Source: Sulfuracidifex tepidarius (GTDB lineage: Archaea; Thermoproteota; Thermoprotei_A; Sulfolobales; Sulfolobaceae). Taken from it: a stretch of 64,000 nucleotides of DNA. The stretch covers positions 124,001 to 188,000 of the forward strand of contig NZ_AP018929.1 of the NCBI RefSeq assembly GCF_008326425.1. The letters are read 5' to 3'. The translations under genes were made by a program, and so were the position numbers. This document shows positions 25,060 to 33,731 of this stretch, one piece after another (the first letter of the stretch is position 1; each line of letters starts with the position of its first letter). The notes below the pieces were generated by a model, which was given only the letters and a program-made list of their open reading frames with translations, was not told the origin of the DNA and made no database searches.

Positions 25060-25671
25060 TCATTTTCCCTTTTCCTTTTCCTTCTTTTTATGTTCCTTGG
25101 TTAGCTTGTCCGTCTCTCGAAGAATCTGTGGATAACCCTTTCTTGATAGCTCAACACAGTTATCAAGGTTCGCCTTATTGCCAATGCTGTAGAAATACCT
25201 TCCAACCTTCACGCCTTCTCTTCTCCCGTTAACTACAACATAGTTCACGTCCCCGTCCTGGACTATCTCCCCTGTGAGTCTGGACTTTGCTATTCCAATA
25301 GTTGGGATATCCAGGAGGACTCCGAGGACTACGGCGATCCCGCTCCTCCTGGGGTGAGCGGTCCCGTGCCCGTCTACAAGGAGAAGGTCGCACTCCATCC
25401 CTTCCAATGCCCTCATCATTATCGGAGCCTCCCTCATGAAGAGGTATCCCGAGATGTAAGGGAAGTCCACTTCTCCGGAGTAAACTCGATGTTCCATTAC
25501 CTCGTCTAACGTCCCGCGCGAAGCAACTGCGAACCCGGTCTTTCCTTCATAGGCAACGTCAACTGCGCAAACTTGGTTCACTTCCTGCAAGTCCAGTCTC
25601 TCCTCTTTTATCGATGAGGCGAACATGCCTTGCAGGTACCTCAAGAAGAGGAGAGTATGCTCTTCAACCAT
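25060..25671 (-). CDS. nfi: Endonuclease V
   Basis: 203 residues. Family landmarks: VDVAYEG (metal-binding Asp), PYISGYLFMREAP (the PYIP-like wedge segment, here PYIS), LLLVDGHGTAHPRRSGIA (second Asp) and TIGIAKSRLTG. It cleaves DNA, and in some organisms RNA, one base 3' of deoxyinosine, repairing deaminated adenine. The C terminus is a Lys/Glu-rich tail (KEHKKKEKEKGK). The start ATG 25671 lies inside the phosphatase gene (31-bp overlap). I recall the EndoV, PTP and RecA-paralogue genes as neighbours in Saccharolobus. Confidence 0.92.
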   Translation of the reverse strand: MVEEHTLLFLRYLQGMFASSIKEERLDLQEVNQVCAVDVAYEGKTGFAVASRGTLDEVMEHRVYSGEVDFPYISGYLFMREAPIMMRALEGMECDLLLVDGHGTAHPRRSGIAVVLGVLLDIPTIGIAKSRLTGEIVQDGDVNYVVVNGRREGVKVGRYFYSIGNKANLDNCVELSRKGYPQILRETDKLTKEHKKKEKEKGK

Positions 25672-26126
25672 TCTGCCTTCTCCTCAACTTCCTTTACGAA
25701 TAGCTCTTGTTTGTAGCTTTGGACCGCGCCTTCCCTCTTTTCCCTGACGGTTTCTATCGCTTTGTCGAAGGGTAGACCTTCCAACACTAGCAGGGAGCTA
25801 AGCACGGTTCCAGTCCTTCCTATTCCGCCCACACAGTGAACCAGTGTAGGAGAGTTGTTTCTTTTTTCTTTAATCCACCTCGCAATTTGAACGAACTGTT
25901 CCATGGATGGAGGCATGTTGTCCTCCACAGGGACGTGTATGAAGTCCAAGTTGTATTTCCTCAAGATTGAAAAATAGTAGTCCTTATCTCCCCACGATTC
26001 CTCTATTTCCCATTCCTCCGGCAAGACTACGACCCTCTTGATTCCCTCCATGACCCACTGCTGGATTTCAGCCTCCATGTAAGGGATACATGATCCTGCT
26101 AACTCGTTCTTCTTAACCCAATACAT
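25641..26126 (-). CDS. Protein tyrosine phosphatase, dual-specificity type
   Basis: 161 residues. The signature loop HCVGGIGRTG (Cys nucleophile, Arg) is preceded by a general-acid region with VEDNMPP, matching the small archaeal PTP (SsoPTP type). It dephosphorylates Tyr and Ser/Thr phosphoproteins and could counter the two Hanks kinases in this window (inference). It overlaps EndoV downstream and is divergent from the RecA-paralogue gene. Confidence 0.9.
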   Translation of the reverse strand: MYWVKKNELAGSCIPYMEAEIQQWVMEGIKRVVVLPEEWEIEESWGDKDYYFSILRKYNLDFIHVPVEDNMPPSMEQFVQIARWIKEKRNNSPTLVHCVGGIGRTGTVLSSLLVLEGLPFDKAIETVREKREGAVQSYKQELFVKEVEEKAEWLKSILSSS

Positions 26127-26202
26127 TCATCACGCACCCTTCAGATGATCCGCTGCTCCTCATAGTTCAGCTTATTATCTTACGGGGGGAGAGTTAAATA
26201 TT

Positions 26203-26946
26203 ATGCAGGAGGAATTTGAAAGACTGTCTACTGGAGTTCCTGGATTTGATAGACTTGTAGAGGGAGGGATCCCTCAAGGCTTCGTGGTAGCCCTCACGGG
26301 AGAGCCTGGGACAGGCAAGACGATTTTCTCCCTTCACTTCATAGCGGAAGGCCTACGAAAAGGTGACCCTTGCGTTTACGTCACTACCGAGGAGAGGAGG
26401 GAATCTATAACCAGACAAGCCTCTCAGTTCGGGTGGGACTTCTCCTCACATCTTGGAAAGAAATTGGTGATCATAGACGCCCTCATGAAGGAGAAAGACG
26501 ATCAGTGGTCTCTGATGAAAGTGACTGCAGAGGAGGTCGTGCAGAAGGTAATAGAGGCTAAGAAGGTTTTAGGTTATGGAAAAGGGAGGCTTGTCATAGA
26601 CAGCGTCAGTACCCTCTTCCTCGACAAACCTGCAATGGCGAGGAAGATAAGTTATTACCTGAAGCGTTCTCTCGATAAATGGAAGTTCACAACGTACATG
26701 ACCTCACAGTACGCAGTTACCACCTCGCAAGCTTTCGGGTTCGGAATAGAACACGTCGCTGACGGTATCATAAGGTTCAGAAGGGTAGTCAAGAACGGAA
26801 GGTTGAGGAAGTTCATCATCATAGAGAAGATGAGACAGACCGACCACGATAAGCACGTGTGGGAAGTCGATGTGGAGAAGGGAAGAGGGTTCGTACTCCT
26901 CGGGAAAGTCGATGAGAGGGCCGAGGACTTCAAGCTTATGAAATGA
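26203..26946 (+). CDS. RecA-superfamily ATPase, RadC/RadB-like RadA paralogue
   Basis: 247 residues. LSTGVPGFDRLVEGGIPQG precedes Walker A GEPGTGKT (33-40); Walker B is RLVIDSVS (about 128-135). It consists of a single RecA/KaiC core without the helix-hairpin-helix domain of RadA, as in crenarchaeal aRadC paralogues such as SSO2452, which bind ssDNA and modulate recombination. ATG 26203 follows a purine-rich GGGGGGAG. Neighbouring PTP and EndoV support a DNA-repair setting. Confidence 0.88.
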   Translation: MQEEFERLSTGVPGFDRLVEGGIPQGFVVALTGEPGTGKTIFSLHFIAEGLRKGDPCVYVTTEERRESITRQASQFGWDFSSHLGKKLVIIDALMKEKDDQWSLMKVTAEEVVQKVIEAKKVLGYGKGRLVIDSVSTLFLDKPAMARKISYYLKRSLDKWKFTTYMTSQYAVTTSQAFGFGIEHVADGIIRFRRVVKNGRLRKFIIIEKMRQTDHDKHVWEVDVEKGRGFVLLGKVDERAEDFKLMK

Positions 26947-27142
26947 ACTACTTCCCTTCAGATAATGAGAGAGAGGGAGTCTTTTCTGCTCAACATTAGA
27001 GAAAAGATCACCTCAAGACTGACGGTAAAAATTCCTTATCTAGAATAAAAGGAATGAGACCCCGGTTTTATAGCTTTCATGGATTTATGGTCTTCATACA
27101 GTTTAAAATAAGGCTACTAGAGTGTCTTACCTTCAGATAGAG

Positions 27143-27565
27143 TTATGCTTTACCGCTCTCAGCTTTGCTCGTCAGAAACCTAGAGAACGAGAGGATAGCT
27201 ACTATGCCTGCTAGTACTAGAAGGGTAGAGTTGGTTGTAATTCCGTTGAAGACATCTATCAGTATTTCCCTTACTACGAAAGAGATAGAGGCATCTATGA
27301 CGTAGCTTGCAGTTCTCCCCTTTCCCGACAAGTAGTCCTCAATAGCAAGGTATATCTCCAACAACACTATGATCAGAAGTGCGTCCTCTATAGCAGTTGA
27401 CACCAATGCAGTTACTCCCACGGTTATGGCTGCAAAAGCTGTGAAGAAAATTGTTATTCCTATCTGTACTATTATTGCAAAAACAACTAAAGCCCTTACA
27501 ACAATCCCAATTATTTTAAAAAGTAATTTGTCATCAAATTTTATCTTATCGAAAGGTACTTTCAA
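27143..27565 (-). CDS. PsiE-family integral membrane protein
   Basis: 140 residues with four hydrophobic segments (about 16-40, 42-62, 64-80 and 115-130) and the pattern EDALLIIVLLEIYLAIEDYL found in phosphate-starvation-inducible E (PsiE) proteins. The molecular function of the family is unknown. Monocistronic, next to a molybdopterin oxidoreductase on the same strand but about 75 bp apart. Confidence 0.75.
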   Translation of the reverse strand: MKVPFDKIKFDDKLLFKIIGIVVRALVVFAIIVQIGITIFFTAFAAITVGVTALVSTAIEDALLIIVLLEIYLAIEDYLSGKGRTASYVIDASISFVVREILIDVFNGITTNSTLLVLAGIVAILSFSRFLTSKAESGKA

Positions 27566-27639
27566 GCTATAAGACTTAGACCATCACGATTAAAAAAGTA
27601 CTCAGAGGAGGTCCTCCGTGGTCTGAGGCTCTATTCATG

Positions 27640-28251
27640 TCAAAGTATTGGCCTCTTCCTAGAGTGTTTTCCCGACATGCCTTTAAACCTCTCCTCGTCC
27701 CATACGTTACCTCTCTCGTGATATCCTCTCTCTTCCCAATACCCGTCAATGTATTTGTCCATGAACTGGATCTCCGTCAGCCACTTGGCGCTCTTCCAAC
27801 CATACAAGTGCGGAATTATCGGCCTAGCAGGGAATCCGTTCTTATCGGGAATTGGCTTTCCGTTCATCAGCAAGGCTACCATGGATTGGGGATCGTTCTT
27901 CAAGTCCTCGAACGGTATAATCGTGGTGTATCCATCCAAGCTGTAGAAGTTCACCCACTTAACGTTGTCCTTAACTCCGGCCTTCTCCAATAGGTAAGAG
28001 AAGGGCACTCCTTCCCATTCCACATCGAGTACGCTCCACCCCGTGACACAGTGGAAATCAGTCTTCACTTTGGCGTGGGGCAACTCCTTCATTAGCTGAT
28101 CGTAAGTGAAGGAAAGCTCGTTCTGTACTAACCCAGTTACTTTCAGGTTGTATTTTTGTATCTCCACTTCTGGAATTCCGAACTCCGCGTAAATTATGAA
28201 GTTCTTAACTACGTGTTGATTGGGTGGCATTTCTTTAGTTTGCTTTTCCAT
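27640..28251 (-). CDS. Molybdopterin-dependent oxidoreductase, sulfite oxidase-like
   Basis: 203 residues covering a sulfite-oxidase Mo-pterin domain. Cys68 in FHCVTGW is the predicted Mo ligand, and the motifs [45 protein letters not shown] are typical. No Tat signal is visible, so it is probably cytoplasmic or handled otherwise. The substrate is unknown; sulfite or methionine sulfoxide are family possibilities. A heme or dimerisation domain is absent, as in YedY-like proteins. Confidence 0.9.
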   Translation of the reverse strand: MEKQTKEMPPNQHVVKNFIIYAEFGIPEVEIQKYNLKVTGLVQNELSFTYDQLMKELPHAKVKTDFHCVTGWSVLDVEWEGVPFSYLLEKAGVKDNVKWVNFYSLDGYTTIIPFEDLKNDPQSMVALLMNGKPIPDKNGFPARPIIPHLYGWKSAKWLTEIQFMDKYIDGYWEERGYHERGNVWDEERFKGMSGKHSRKRPIL

Positions 28252-28299
28252 ACATTAGTATAGTTAACGCGGTTAAAAAACAAGAGTTAGGAGAATTCT

Positions 28300-29142
28300 T
28301 CACCTCTTCATGCTCTGCATGTGCAACATGTGATGAAGAGCTATTAGAAGGTCACGTTCAGTTATGATTCCCGTCGCACTTCCTTCTTTATCCATGATTA
28401 TGAATGATCCCTTCTTCTTGTCCAACAGCTCCTTCGCTGCGTCGTTCACGTATGTTTCTGGATCTATGGAAAGGATGGGGAACTTCATGATTTCTGAGAC
28501 TTTCTTACCGAAGAACAGTGAAGGGTCTTTTTTCTCAACGAATTTGGCGAACGCTTTTATCGCGTCAGTTGCAGTTATGATCCCTTTCACTTTACCTTCC
28601 TCATTAACAACTGGCAACCTCCTGAAACCCCTCTTCATCATTAGGGATACAGCTTCCTCTAGCCTCACCCCACCGTCTATCGTTGCGACTCTTGTAGTGG
28701 CGAATGACTTCACTTTATAGAGCCTTGGCAGGTCTTGGTAAAGAAGCAGGAATTCTCTTTCAGTTACTATCCCCTTGGGGGAGTGTGTCTTGTCTACTAC
28801 CGGCATTGAACCGTAATCATGAGAAACCATGACATTTATGACGTCCAGTGCAATGTCTTCCTCGTAAGCAACAGAAGGAGAACATACCATGTGGTCCTTT
28901 ACGGGACCGTAAAGTACCTTCTTCATTACGTCTTCTGGGCATTGAGAGGGACACTGTTCAACTATCAGCTCGAGCAGGTCCCTGGTTGTGACTAACCCTT
29001 CAACTTTTTCCTTGCCTACTATAACTCTGCCCAGTCCGAACTTGTTCACCTTTGATATTGCCTCCACCAAAGGTTCGTCCTTGTTCAGCGTAGGAGGGTC
29101 TGGGATCATCAAAGTCTTTATCAAGATATTCCCGAGTGTCAT
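28300..29142 (-). CDS. Protein with four CBS domains
   Basis: 280 residues made of two tandem CBS pairs. Each repeat ends in the GIVT/GLVT/GIIT(E/A)-R/T-D pattern (VEGLVTTRDLL, PKGIVTEREFL, VKGIITATDAI, ATGIITERDLL). CBS pairs bind adenine nucleotides and usually regulate partners. No enzyme domain is attached. Divergent from the Nudix gene with only 38 bp between the starts, so the two may share a control region. Confidence 0.9.
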   Translation of the reverse strand: MTLGNILIKTLMIPDPPTLNKDEPLVEAISKVNKFGLGRVIVGKEKVEGLVTTRDLLELIVEQCPSQCPEDVMKKVLYGPVKDHMVCSPSVAYEEDIALDVINVMVSHDYGSMPVVDKTHSPKGIVTEREFLLLYQDLPRLYKVKSFATTRVATIDGGVRLEEAVSLMMKRGFRRLPVVNEEGKVKGIITATDAIKAFAKFVEKKDPSLFFGKKVSEIMKFPILSIDPETYVNDAAKELLDKKKGSFIIMDKEGSATGIITERDLLIALHHMLHMQSMKR

Positions 29143-29149
29143 ATGTAAC

Positions 29150-29158
29150 TTTTTATTA
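29150..29158 (+). promoter_or_regulatory. TATA-like box for the Nudix gene
   Basis: CTTTTTATTA-type box centred about 27 bp before ATG 29181, within the short divergent gap to the CBS gene. Confidence 0.45.
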
Positions 29159-29180
29159 GTTTTTATGCTTAAAAAATATC

Positions 29181-29642
29181 ATGAACGATTACAGAAGAAC
29201 GTGTCTAGCTATAGTTAGGAAAAAAGGGGAGTTCCTGATGTTTCTGAAGAAGAAGGGGTTAGGTGAAGGGTACTACAACTTCCCTGGAGGAAAGGTAGAA
29301 AAGGGTGAGAAACCTTGTGAGTGTGCTGTAAGGGAACTGAAGGAAGAGACTTGCCTTAACGGCGAGGAGCTAGAGAAGGTGGGCGAAATAACTTACAGGC
29401 TCGACGACGGGGAAATAAGTCAAATGAGCATTTACGAAATCAAGAAGTACAATGGAGAGTTATGTGAATCAGACGAAGGGAGACCGCTATGGGTTAAGGA
29501 GATACCTTTAGACAAGATGTGGGAGGACGATAAGGTTTGGATACCGATGGTCATGAGCGGAAAGAAAGTGAAATGTGAGTTCCTTTTCTCCAGCGATTGG
29601 AAGCAGTATCATGGAGGAGAGTGCAAGGAAGCCTCATTTTAA
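29181..29642 (+). CDS. Nudix hydrolase, 8-oxo-dGTPase-like
   Basis: 153 residues with a complete Nudix box (GKVEKGEKPCECAVRELKEE, then T) preceded by YNFPG. The N-terminal RRTCLAIVRKKGEFLMFLKKKGLGEGYYN and the C-terminal PLWVKEIPLDKMWEDDKVWIP resemble MTH1-type enzymes that clear oxidised purine nucleotides. Probably leaderless. A degenerate ORF follows. Confidence 0.88.
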   Translation: MNDYRRTCLAIVRKKGEFLMFLKKKGLGEGYYNFPGGKVEKGEKPCECAVRELKEETCLNGEELEKVGEITYRLDDGEISQMSIYEIKKYNGELCESDEGRPLWVKEIPLDKMWEDDKVWIPMVMSGKKVKCEFLFSSDWKQYHGGECKEASF

Positions 29643-29691
29643 ATTAGGAGAGAGCCTTACAAACACTATTAAGAGAAGTTATTAAAATTGG

Positions 29692-29894
29692 TAAGTTGGA
29701 GAAATTGAGGAACCTTCAAGTACACATGATGTCTTGTATAACCTGGCTGTCCGTGAAACTTTTCCTTACGGGATATCGTACAATGAAACTTACTACCTCT
29801 CGTCTTACCTTGACTAGGTTAAGCGTTATGGTGGGAGGGAGTCATTTTTCATGCGCACCTATGAAGTTATTCAATGTGAATATAGACGCGTTTG
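29692..29894 (+). pseudogene. Degenerate gene remnant with internal stop
   Basis: One frame reads VGEIEEPSSTHDVLYNLAVRE, then TFPYGISYNETYYLSSYLD, a UAG, then VKRYGGRESFFMRTYEVIQC and a stop at about 29892. The protein-like character on both sides of the UAG suggests a decayed gene, perhaps of the HEPN-like type. Another frame (29696-29935) is open but does not look like protein. Family not identified. Confidence 0.35.
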
Positions 29895-29931
29895 TAATTA
29901 AGGTAATAAAGAAGTATGGCAAAGAAATAAT

Positions 29932-31014
29932 ATGAAAGCAATAGTAGTTAAACCAGGGGAAAAAGGAGCTACTCTAAAAGATGTAGAATTGAAAGAAACT
30001 GTAGGTGAGAATGAAGTAAAGTTGAGGACTCTCAGGGTCGGGATCTGCGGGACAGATAGAGGGATAGTGACGGGGAAGCTGAGCTTCGCTAGACCTCCAG
30101 AAGGAGCTGATTATTTAGTGTTAGGACATGAGGGTCTGGCCAGAGCCGAGGAAGTAGGACAAAACGTTGACCTTAAAGAAGGGGATCTAGTAGTTCCCGT
30201 GGTTAGGAGAGGGTGTAGCAAATGCCTTAACTGCAAGATTGGGAGACAAGACTTCTGCGAGACAGGAGAATTCATAGAAGCTGGGATTAGGGGCATGCAG
30301 GGTTTTATGAGGGAAGAGTTCGTGGACGACGCGAAGTACCTAGTAAAGGTACCACGAGACTTGGGTGAACTAGCAGTCCTAGCTGAGCCCTTATCTAACG
30401 TAATGAAGGCTTACAACGAATTAGTTTTCGTCCAAAAGCGAAGCGTATGGAACTGCGATGATTCCACGTTTGGGTGTAGGAAAGCCACAATCATAGGTTC
30501 CGGACCGATAGGTCAGTTCTTCGCGATGGTCTTCAAGGACAACGGATTTAAGGTCACCGTAGTCAACAGGAGGGATCCTAACCAGATAGAGGATAAAATA
30601 TCTAGGGTGGTGGGATATTCTTTCGTCAATACTTCAAAGGGTCTGGACGACGTGCCTGAGAGCGACGTAATAGTAGATACGTCAGGCTACCCTTCAGCCT
30701 TCATACCGCTCCTCAGGAAAATGAAGCGCAATGGTGTCCTTCTACTCTTCGGGACTGTTGGAGGGGAAAAGGCAGAGATAACCTCAGACCTGATAACGTT
30801 CTTTGTGGAATACAACATTTCCGTGATAGGGAGCGTCAATGCGAGTAAGTTGGACTTCGAACAAGGCATGACTTTTCTCTCGGTATGGAAGTCTAGGTAT
30901 AACGGCGTGCTTCAGGATATGATAACTAAGGTAGTTAAACCTGAAGAAACGCAGGACGCCATACTTGAGAAGGAAAAGGGAAGCATAAAGACTGTCATAG
31001 AGTGGAGCAAGTGA
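29932..31014 (+). CDS. gdh: Glucose 1-dehydrogenase (medium-chain, zinc)
   Basis: 360 residues. Catalytic zinc ligands C39, H66 and E67 (ICGTDRG, GHEG); structural zinc cysteines C95, C98, C101 and C109 in CSKCLNCKIGRQDFC; nucleotide-binding IIGSGPIGQFF near 187-197 followed by NRRD, whose arginines suit NADP. This matches Sulfolobus glucose dehydrogenase, the first enzyme of the non-phosphorylative/semi-phosphorylative Entner-Doudoroff pathway, oxidising glucose or galactose to the lactone. Monocistronic. Confidence 0.9.
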   Translation: MKAIVVKPGEKGATLKDVELKETVGENEVKLRTLRVGICGTDRGIVTGKLSFARPPEGADYLVLGHEGLARAEEVGQNVDLKEGDLVVPVVRRGCSKCLNCKIGRQDFCETGEFIEAGIRGMQGFMREEFVDDAKYLVKVPRDLGELAVLAEPLSNVMKAYNELVFVQKRSVWNCDDSTFGCRKATIIGSGPIGQFFAMVFKDNGFKVTVVNRRDPNQIEDKISRVVGYSFVNTSKGLDDVPESDVIVDTSGYPSAFIPLLRKMKRNGVLLLFGTVGGEKAEITSDLITFFVEYNISVIGSVNASKLDFEQGMTFLSVWKSRYNGVLQDMITKVVKPEETQDAILEKEKGSIKTVIEWSK

Positions 31015-31151
31015 ACTCTAACAAGAAGACCTAATTCTTTTTCTAAAATCTGATATCTTGGCGATTTCCTAATTTAATAATGTACTGGTGACAAAAATAT
31101 GAGAATAAAAAGAGAAATAATATAAGAGAACAATAAAGAACGAAAACGGCT

Positions 31152-33122
31152 TTACTTAGTGGCAGTACTGTTTAGCTGTCTTTTCAGCTCCTCCGATGCC
31201 TTCTTTATCTCCTCCATTGAGGCCTCGTCCTCCATTGTCGAGATGTCCCCGGTGCTGGACCCTGTCACTACTGCCTTGATTACCCTTCTCATAACTTTCC
31301 CCGATCTAGTCTTCGGCAACGCGTTGACGAAGTGCACCTCAGGGATCACTATTGCACCCATAACTGTCTTCACGTGGTTCTGGATTTCTTTAGCTAACTT
31401 CTCAGACGGTTCGTATCCCTGTTTCAGCACGACGAAAGCGTGCGCGGTCTCTCCTTTTTGAGGATCAGGAACTCCTACAACCGCAGCCTCAGCTACGGCG
31501 GGGTATGAAGTTATCGCTGATTCGACCTCTCCTGCGCCTATCCTGTGTGCAGCTATCTTCAGCGTCTCGTCAGCCCTGCCTAAAACCCACACGTAACCTC
31601 CTTCATCTATCATTGCGTAGTCTCCTGGGTAATACATATTACCGAACTTACTGAAGTAAGTCTTCTTTATCCTTTCGTTTCCGGGATCGTTCCACATGGC
31701 TATCATCATGTTGGGCGGGAACGGCGGTTCCATCACAAGGTAACCTCTTTCCCTTGGCGAGGCTAGGCTTCCCTGCTCGTTTACTACCTTTATCTTGTTC
31801 CCAGGCAGAGGGAATCCCGAGGAAGGACCTGACTTCATCTTAAGATAGAACAGACCCGGTAGGTATCCCAAGTTAGGTGCGCCAGTCTCGGTCTGCCACC
31901 ACTGGTGTGACATGTAAACCTTACCTCCTCCGACACTCTCCAGCCCGAACTTCCAGGGGGCATAGTTGAGCACCTCTCCGTTAGTGACTATGACTCTCAG
32001 GGACGAGAAGTCGTGCTCTTTAATGTAACTCTCTCCGTACTTCATGAGGTATCTGAGGAAAGTCGCTGACGTCCCGAACGTAGTTGCACGGTAGTGTTCT
32101 ATCAGCTCAGCCCATTTGTCAGGGTTTGGATAGTCGGGTGCGCTCTCGTAGATTACTACAGTTCTACCCATCACTAGGGGAGAGTATGTGATGTAGGAAT
32201 GTCCCACGATCCACCCTATATCTGAGGTGTTGAAGAGCACATCGTTCTCCTTGTCAAGGCCATAGCTCCAGAGGAGCATCGCTCCCGTTCCAGTGATGTA
32301 TCCTCCCGTTGAATGCGTAATTCCCTTAGGCTTTCCCGTCGTACCAGAAGTATAGAGAATGAAAAGAGGATGGTTAGACTCGACCCACTCAGGTTCAACT
32401 GGCTTGAATTTACCTACATTGTCAAAGAACACGTCCCTTCCTTCCTTCACTGATATCTCGTTGTTTGACCTTCTGAATATCAACACGTGTTTCACGGTTG
32501 ACTTCTCTCCCAAGATTTCCAGTGCTTCATCGACTGCTTTCTTAAGCTCGACTAACTTCCCTCTACGGTAATATCCGTCCGCTGTTATCACTACTTTGGA
32601 TCCCGCGTCCTGAATCCTGTCAGCTATCGCTTGCGGTCCGAAACCAGCGAATATCACGCTGTGTATTGCCCCTATCCTGGCACAAGCTAACATAGCTATT
32701 ACTCCTTCCGGAGTGAGGGGCATGTATATGGTTACTCTGTCCCCTTTCCTGACTCCCAGCTCTAGGAGGGCGTTAGCCCATTTGTTGACCTCGTAATAGA
32801 GGTCTTGATATGTCATTACTTTCCTCTCTCCCTTCTCGCTCTCCCAAGCTATTGCGGCCTTAAACTTCCTTGAAGAGTTAAGGTGTCTGTCAACAGCGTT
32901 ATAGCAAGCATTTACCTTAGCTCCAACGAACCACTCAGTCATAGGATCTTTCTGAACGAAAACTTCCTTCCAAGGTTCCTTCCAAGTTATGAATTCCTCA
33001 GCTACTTTCCCCCAGAATTTTCCTGGCTGTTCCACGCTTTCCTTGTACATTGCCTTGTATACTCTCTCGTTATAGTCGGCAAACTCCTCCAACTCTTTTC
33101 CTTCTGAAGAAACGTTCTCCAT
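31152..33122 (-). CDS. acs: Acetyl-CoA synthetase (AMP-forming)
   Basis: 656 residues, full length for ACS. Adenylation motif YTSGTTGKPKG, QWWQTETGAP with the Trp that limits acyl length, YPGDYAMIDEGGYVWVLGRADE and the C-terminal KTRSGKVMRR with the lysine that is acetylated in bacteria. It converts acetate, ATP and CoA to acetyl-CoA; propionate or 3-hydroxypropionate as substrate is possible in Metallosphaera-type carbon fixation. It is divergent from a DUF3311/SSS transporter pair that probably imports the substrate. Confidence 0.92.
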   Translation of the reverse strand: MENVSSEGKELEEFADYNERVYKAMYKESVEQPGKFWGKVAEEFITWKEPWKEVFVQKDPMTEWFVGAKVNACYNAVDRHLNSSRKFKAAIAWESEKGERKVMTYQDLYYEVNKWANALLELGVRKGDRVTIYMPLTPEGVIAMLACARIGAIHSVIFAGFGPQAIADRIQDAGSKVVITADGYYRRGKLVELKKAVDEALEILGEKSTVKHVLIFRRSNNEISVKEGRDVFFDNVGKFKPVEPEWVESNHPLFILYTSGTTGKPKGITHSTGGYITGTGAMLLWSYGLDKENDVLFNTSDIGWIVGHSYITYSPLVMGRTVVIYESAPDYPNPDKWAELIEHYRATTFGTSATFLRYLMKYGESYIKEHDFSSLRVIVTNGEVLNYAPWKFGLESVGGGKVYMSHQWWQTETGAPNLGYLPGLFYLKMKSGPSSGFPLPGNKIKVVNEQGSLASPRERGYLVMEPPFPPNMMIAMWNDPGNERIKKTYFSKFGNMYYPGDYAMIDEGGYVWVLGRADETLKIAAHRIGAGEVESAITSYPAVAEAAVVGVPDPQKGETAHAFVVLKQGYEPSEKLAKEIQNHVKTVMGAIVIPEVHFVNALPKTRSGKVMRRVIKAVVTGSSTGDISTMEDEASMEEIKKASEELKRQLNSTATK

Positions 33123-33527
33123 GTTATATCGTTTAAGTATGCTTAAACAGTACTAAAAAACTTTGCCAGTTACCGTTAAAAACTATCACGTTATATTTCT
33201 GATCTTTATATTATAATATCAATATTTTGCTTATATCTAGTTTAGCATCGAGCTAAATGAATATGACTTGAAGAGCGTCATTCAATCAAGTCGAGATTTA
33301 TCCGCATAGGCTAATAGGAAAGAACGTTTTTCGCTTATCTAAAGACCTACTGTGTCATATATTTCAATTCTTGAGGCTATATATCAACACGCTTACTAAA
33401 GTACGCAAAAATTTACTGATTTTTATATTTCTAAAAAAGGAATTTATACTTTTTTATAACATTTTCATAAAACAAATTGCTTAAATATTAGAATAGAAAA
33501 AGACAGACTGCTTACGGTGAAAGAAAA
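33123..33527. other. Divergent control region between acs and the transporter pair
   Basis: About 405 bp, AT-rich, no ORF. It holds TATA-like stretches on both sides (for example TTAAATATT near 33481) and a purine-rich GGTGAAAG (33516-33523) before the DUF3311 start, a possible ribosome-binding site. No obvious operator repeat. Confidence 0.5.
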
Positions 33528-33731
33528 GTGAGCATGTCTGGAAATAAATATTATGTCGGAATTCTTGTCATGTTCATCATAGATATAATTCTCTATGCGG
33601 TTTTACCAGTCTTCGATAAAGTCAGTCCGGCCATAGGCGGACTACCGTTCTTCTACACTTACCAAACAATAATGTTGGTAGTCTCATCAATACTCTTCCT
33701 AATACCTTCTTTGGCAGGTGATAAGAAATGA
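33528..33731 (+). CDS. DUF3311-type small membrane protein
   Basis: 67 residues with two hydrophobic helices (about 8-28 and 43-63). Such small proteins (DUF3311) typically precede sodium/solute symporters and are thought to be accessory subunits. The stop overlaps the next start (ATGA, 33728-33731). GTG 33528 and ATG 33534 are both possible starts. Confidence 0.85.
   Translation: MSMSGNKYYVGILVMFIIDIILYAVLPVFDKVSPAIGGLPFFYTYQTIMLVVSSILFLIPSLAGDKK

Noticed and set aside
26126-26185. Minus-strand boxes ATGAGGA, CTGA and GTGATGA upstream of the phosphatase gene, resembling a box C/D sRNA
   Set aside because: The C box is imperfect and no D box follows the second C-like box at a suitable distance; it would also run into the phosphatase coding sequence.
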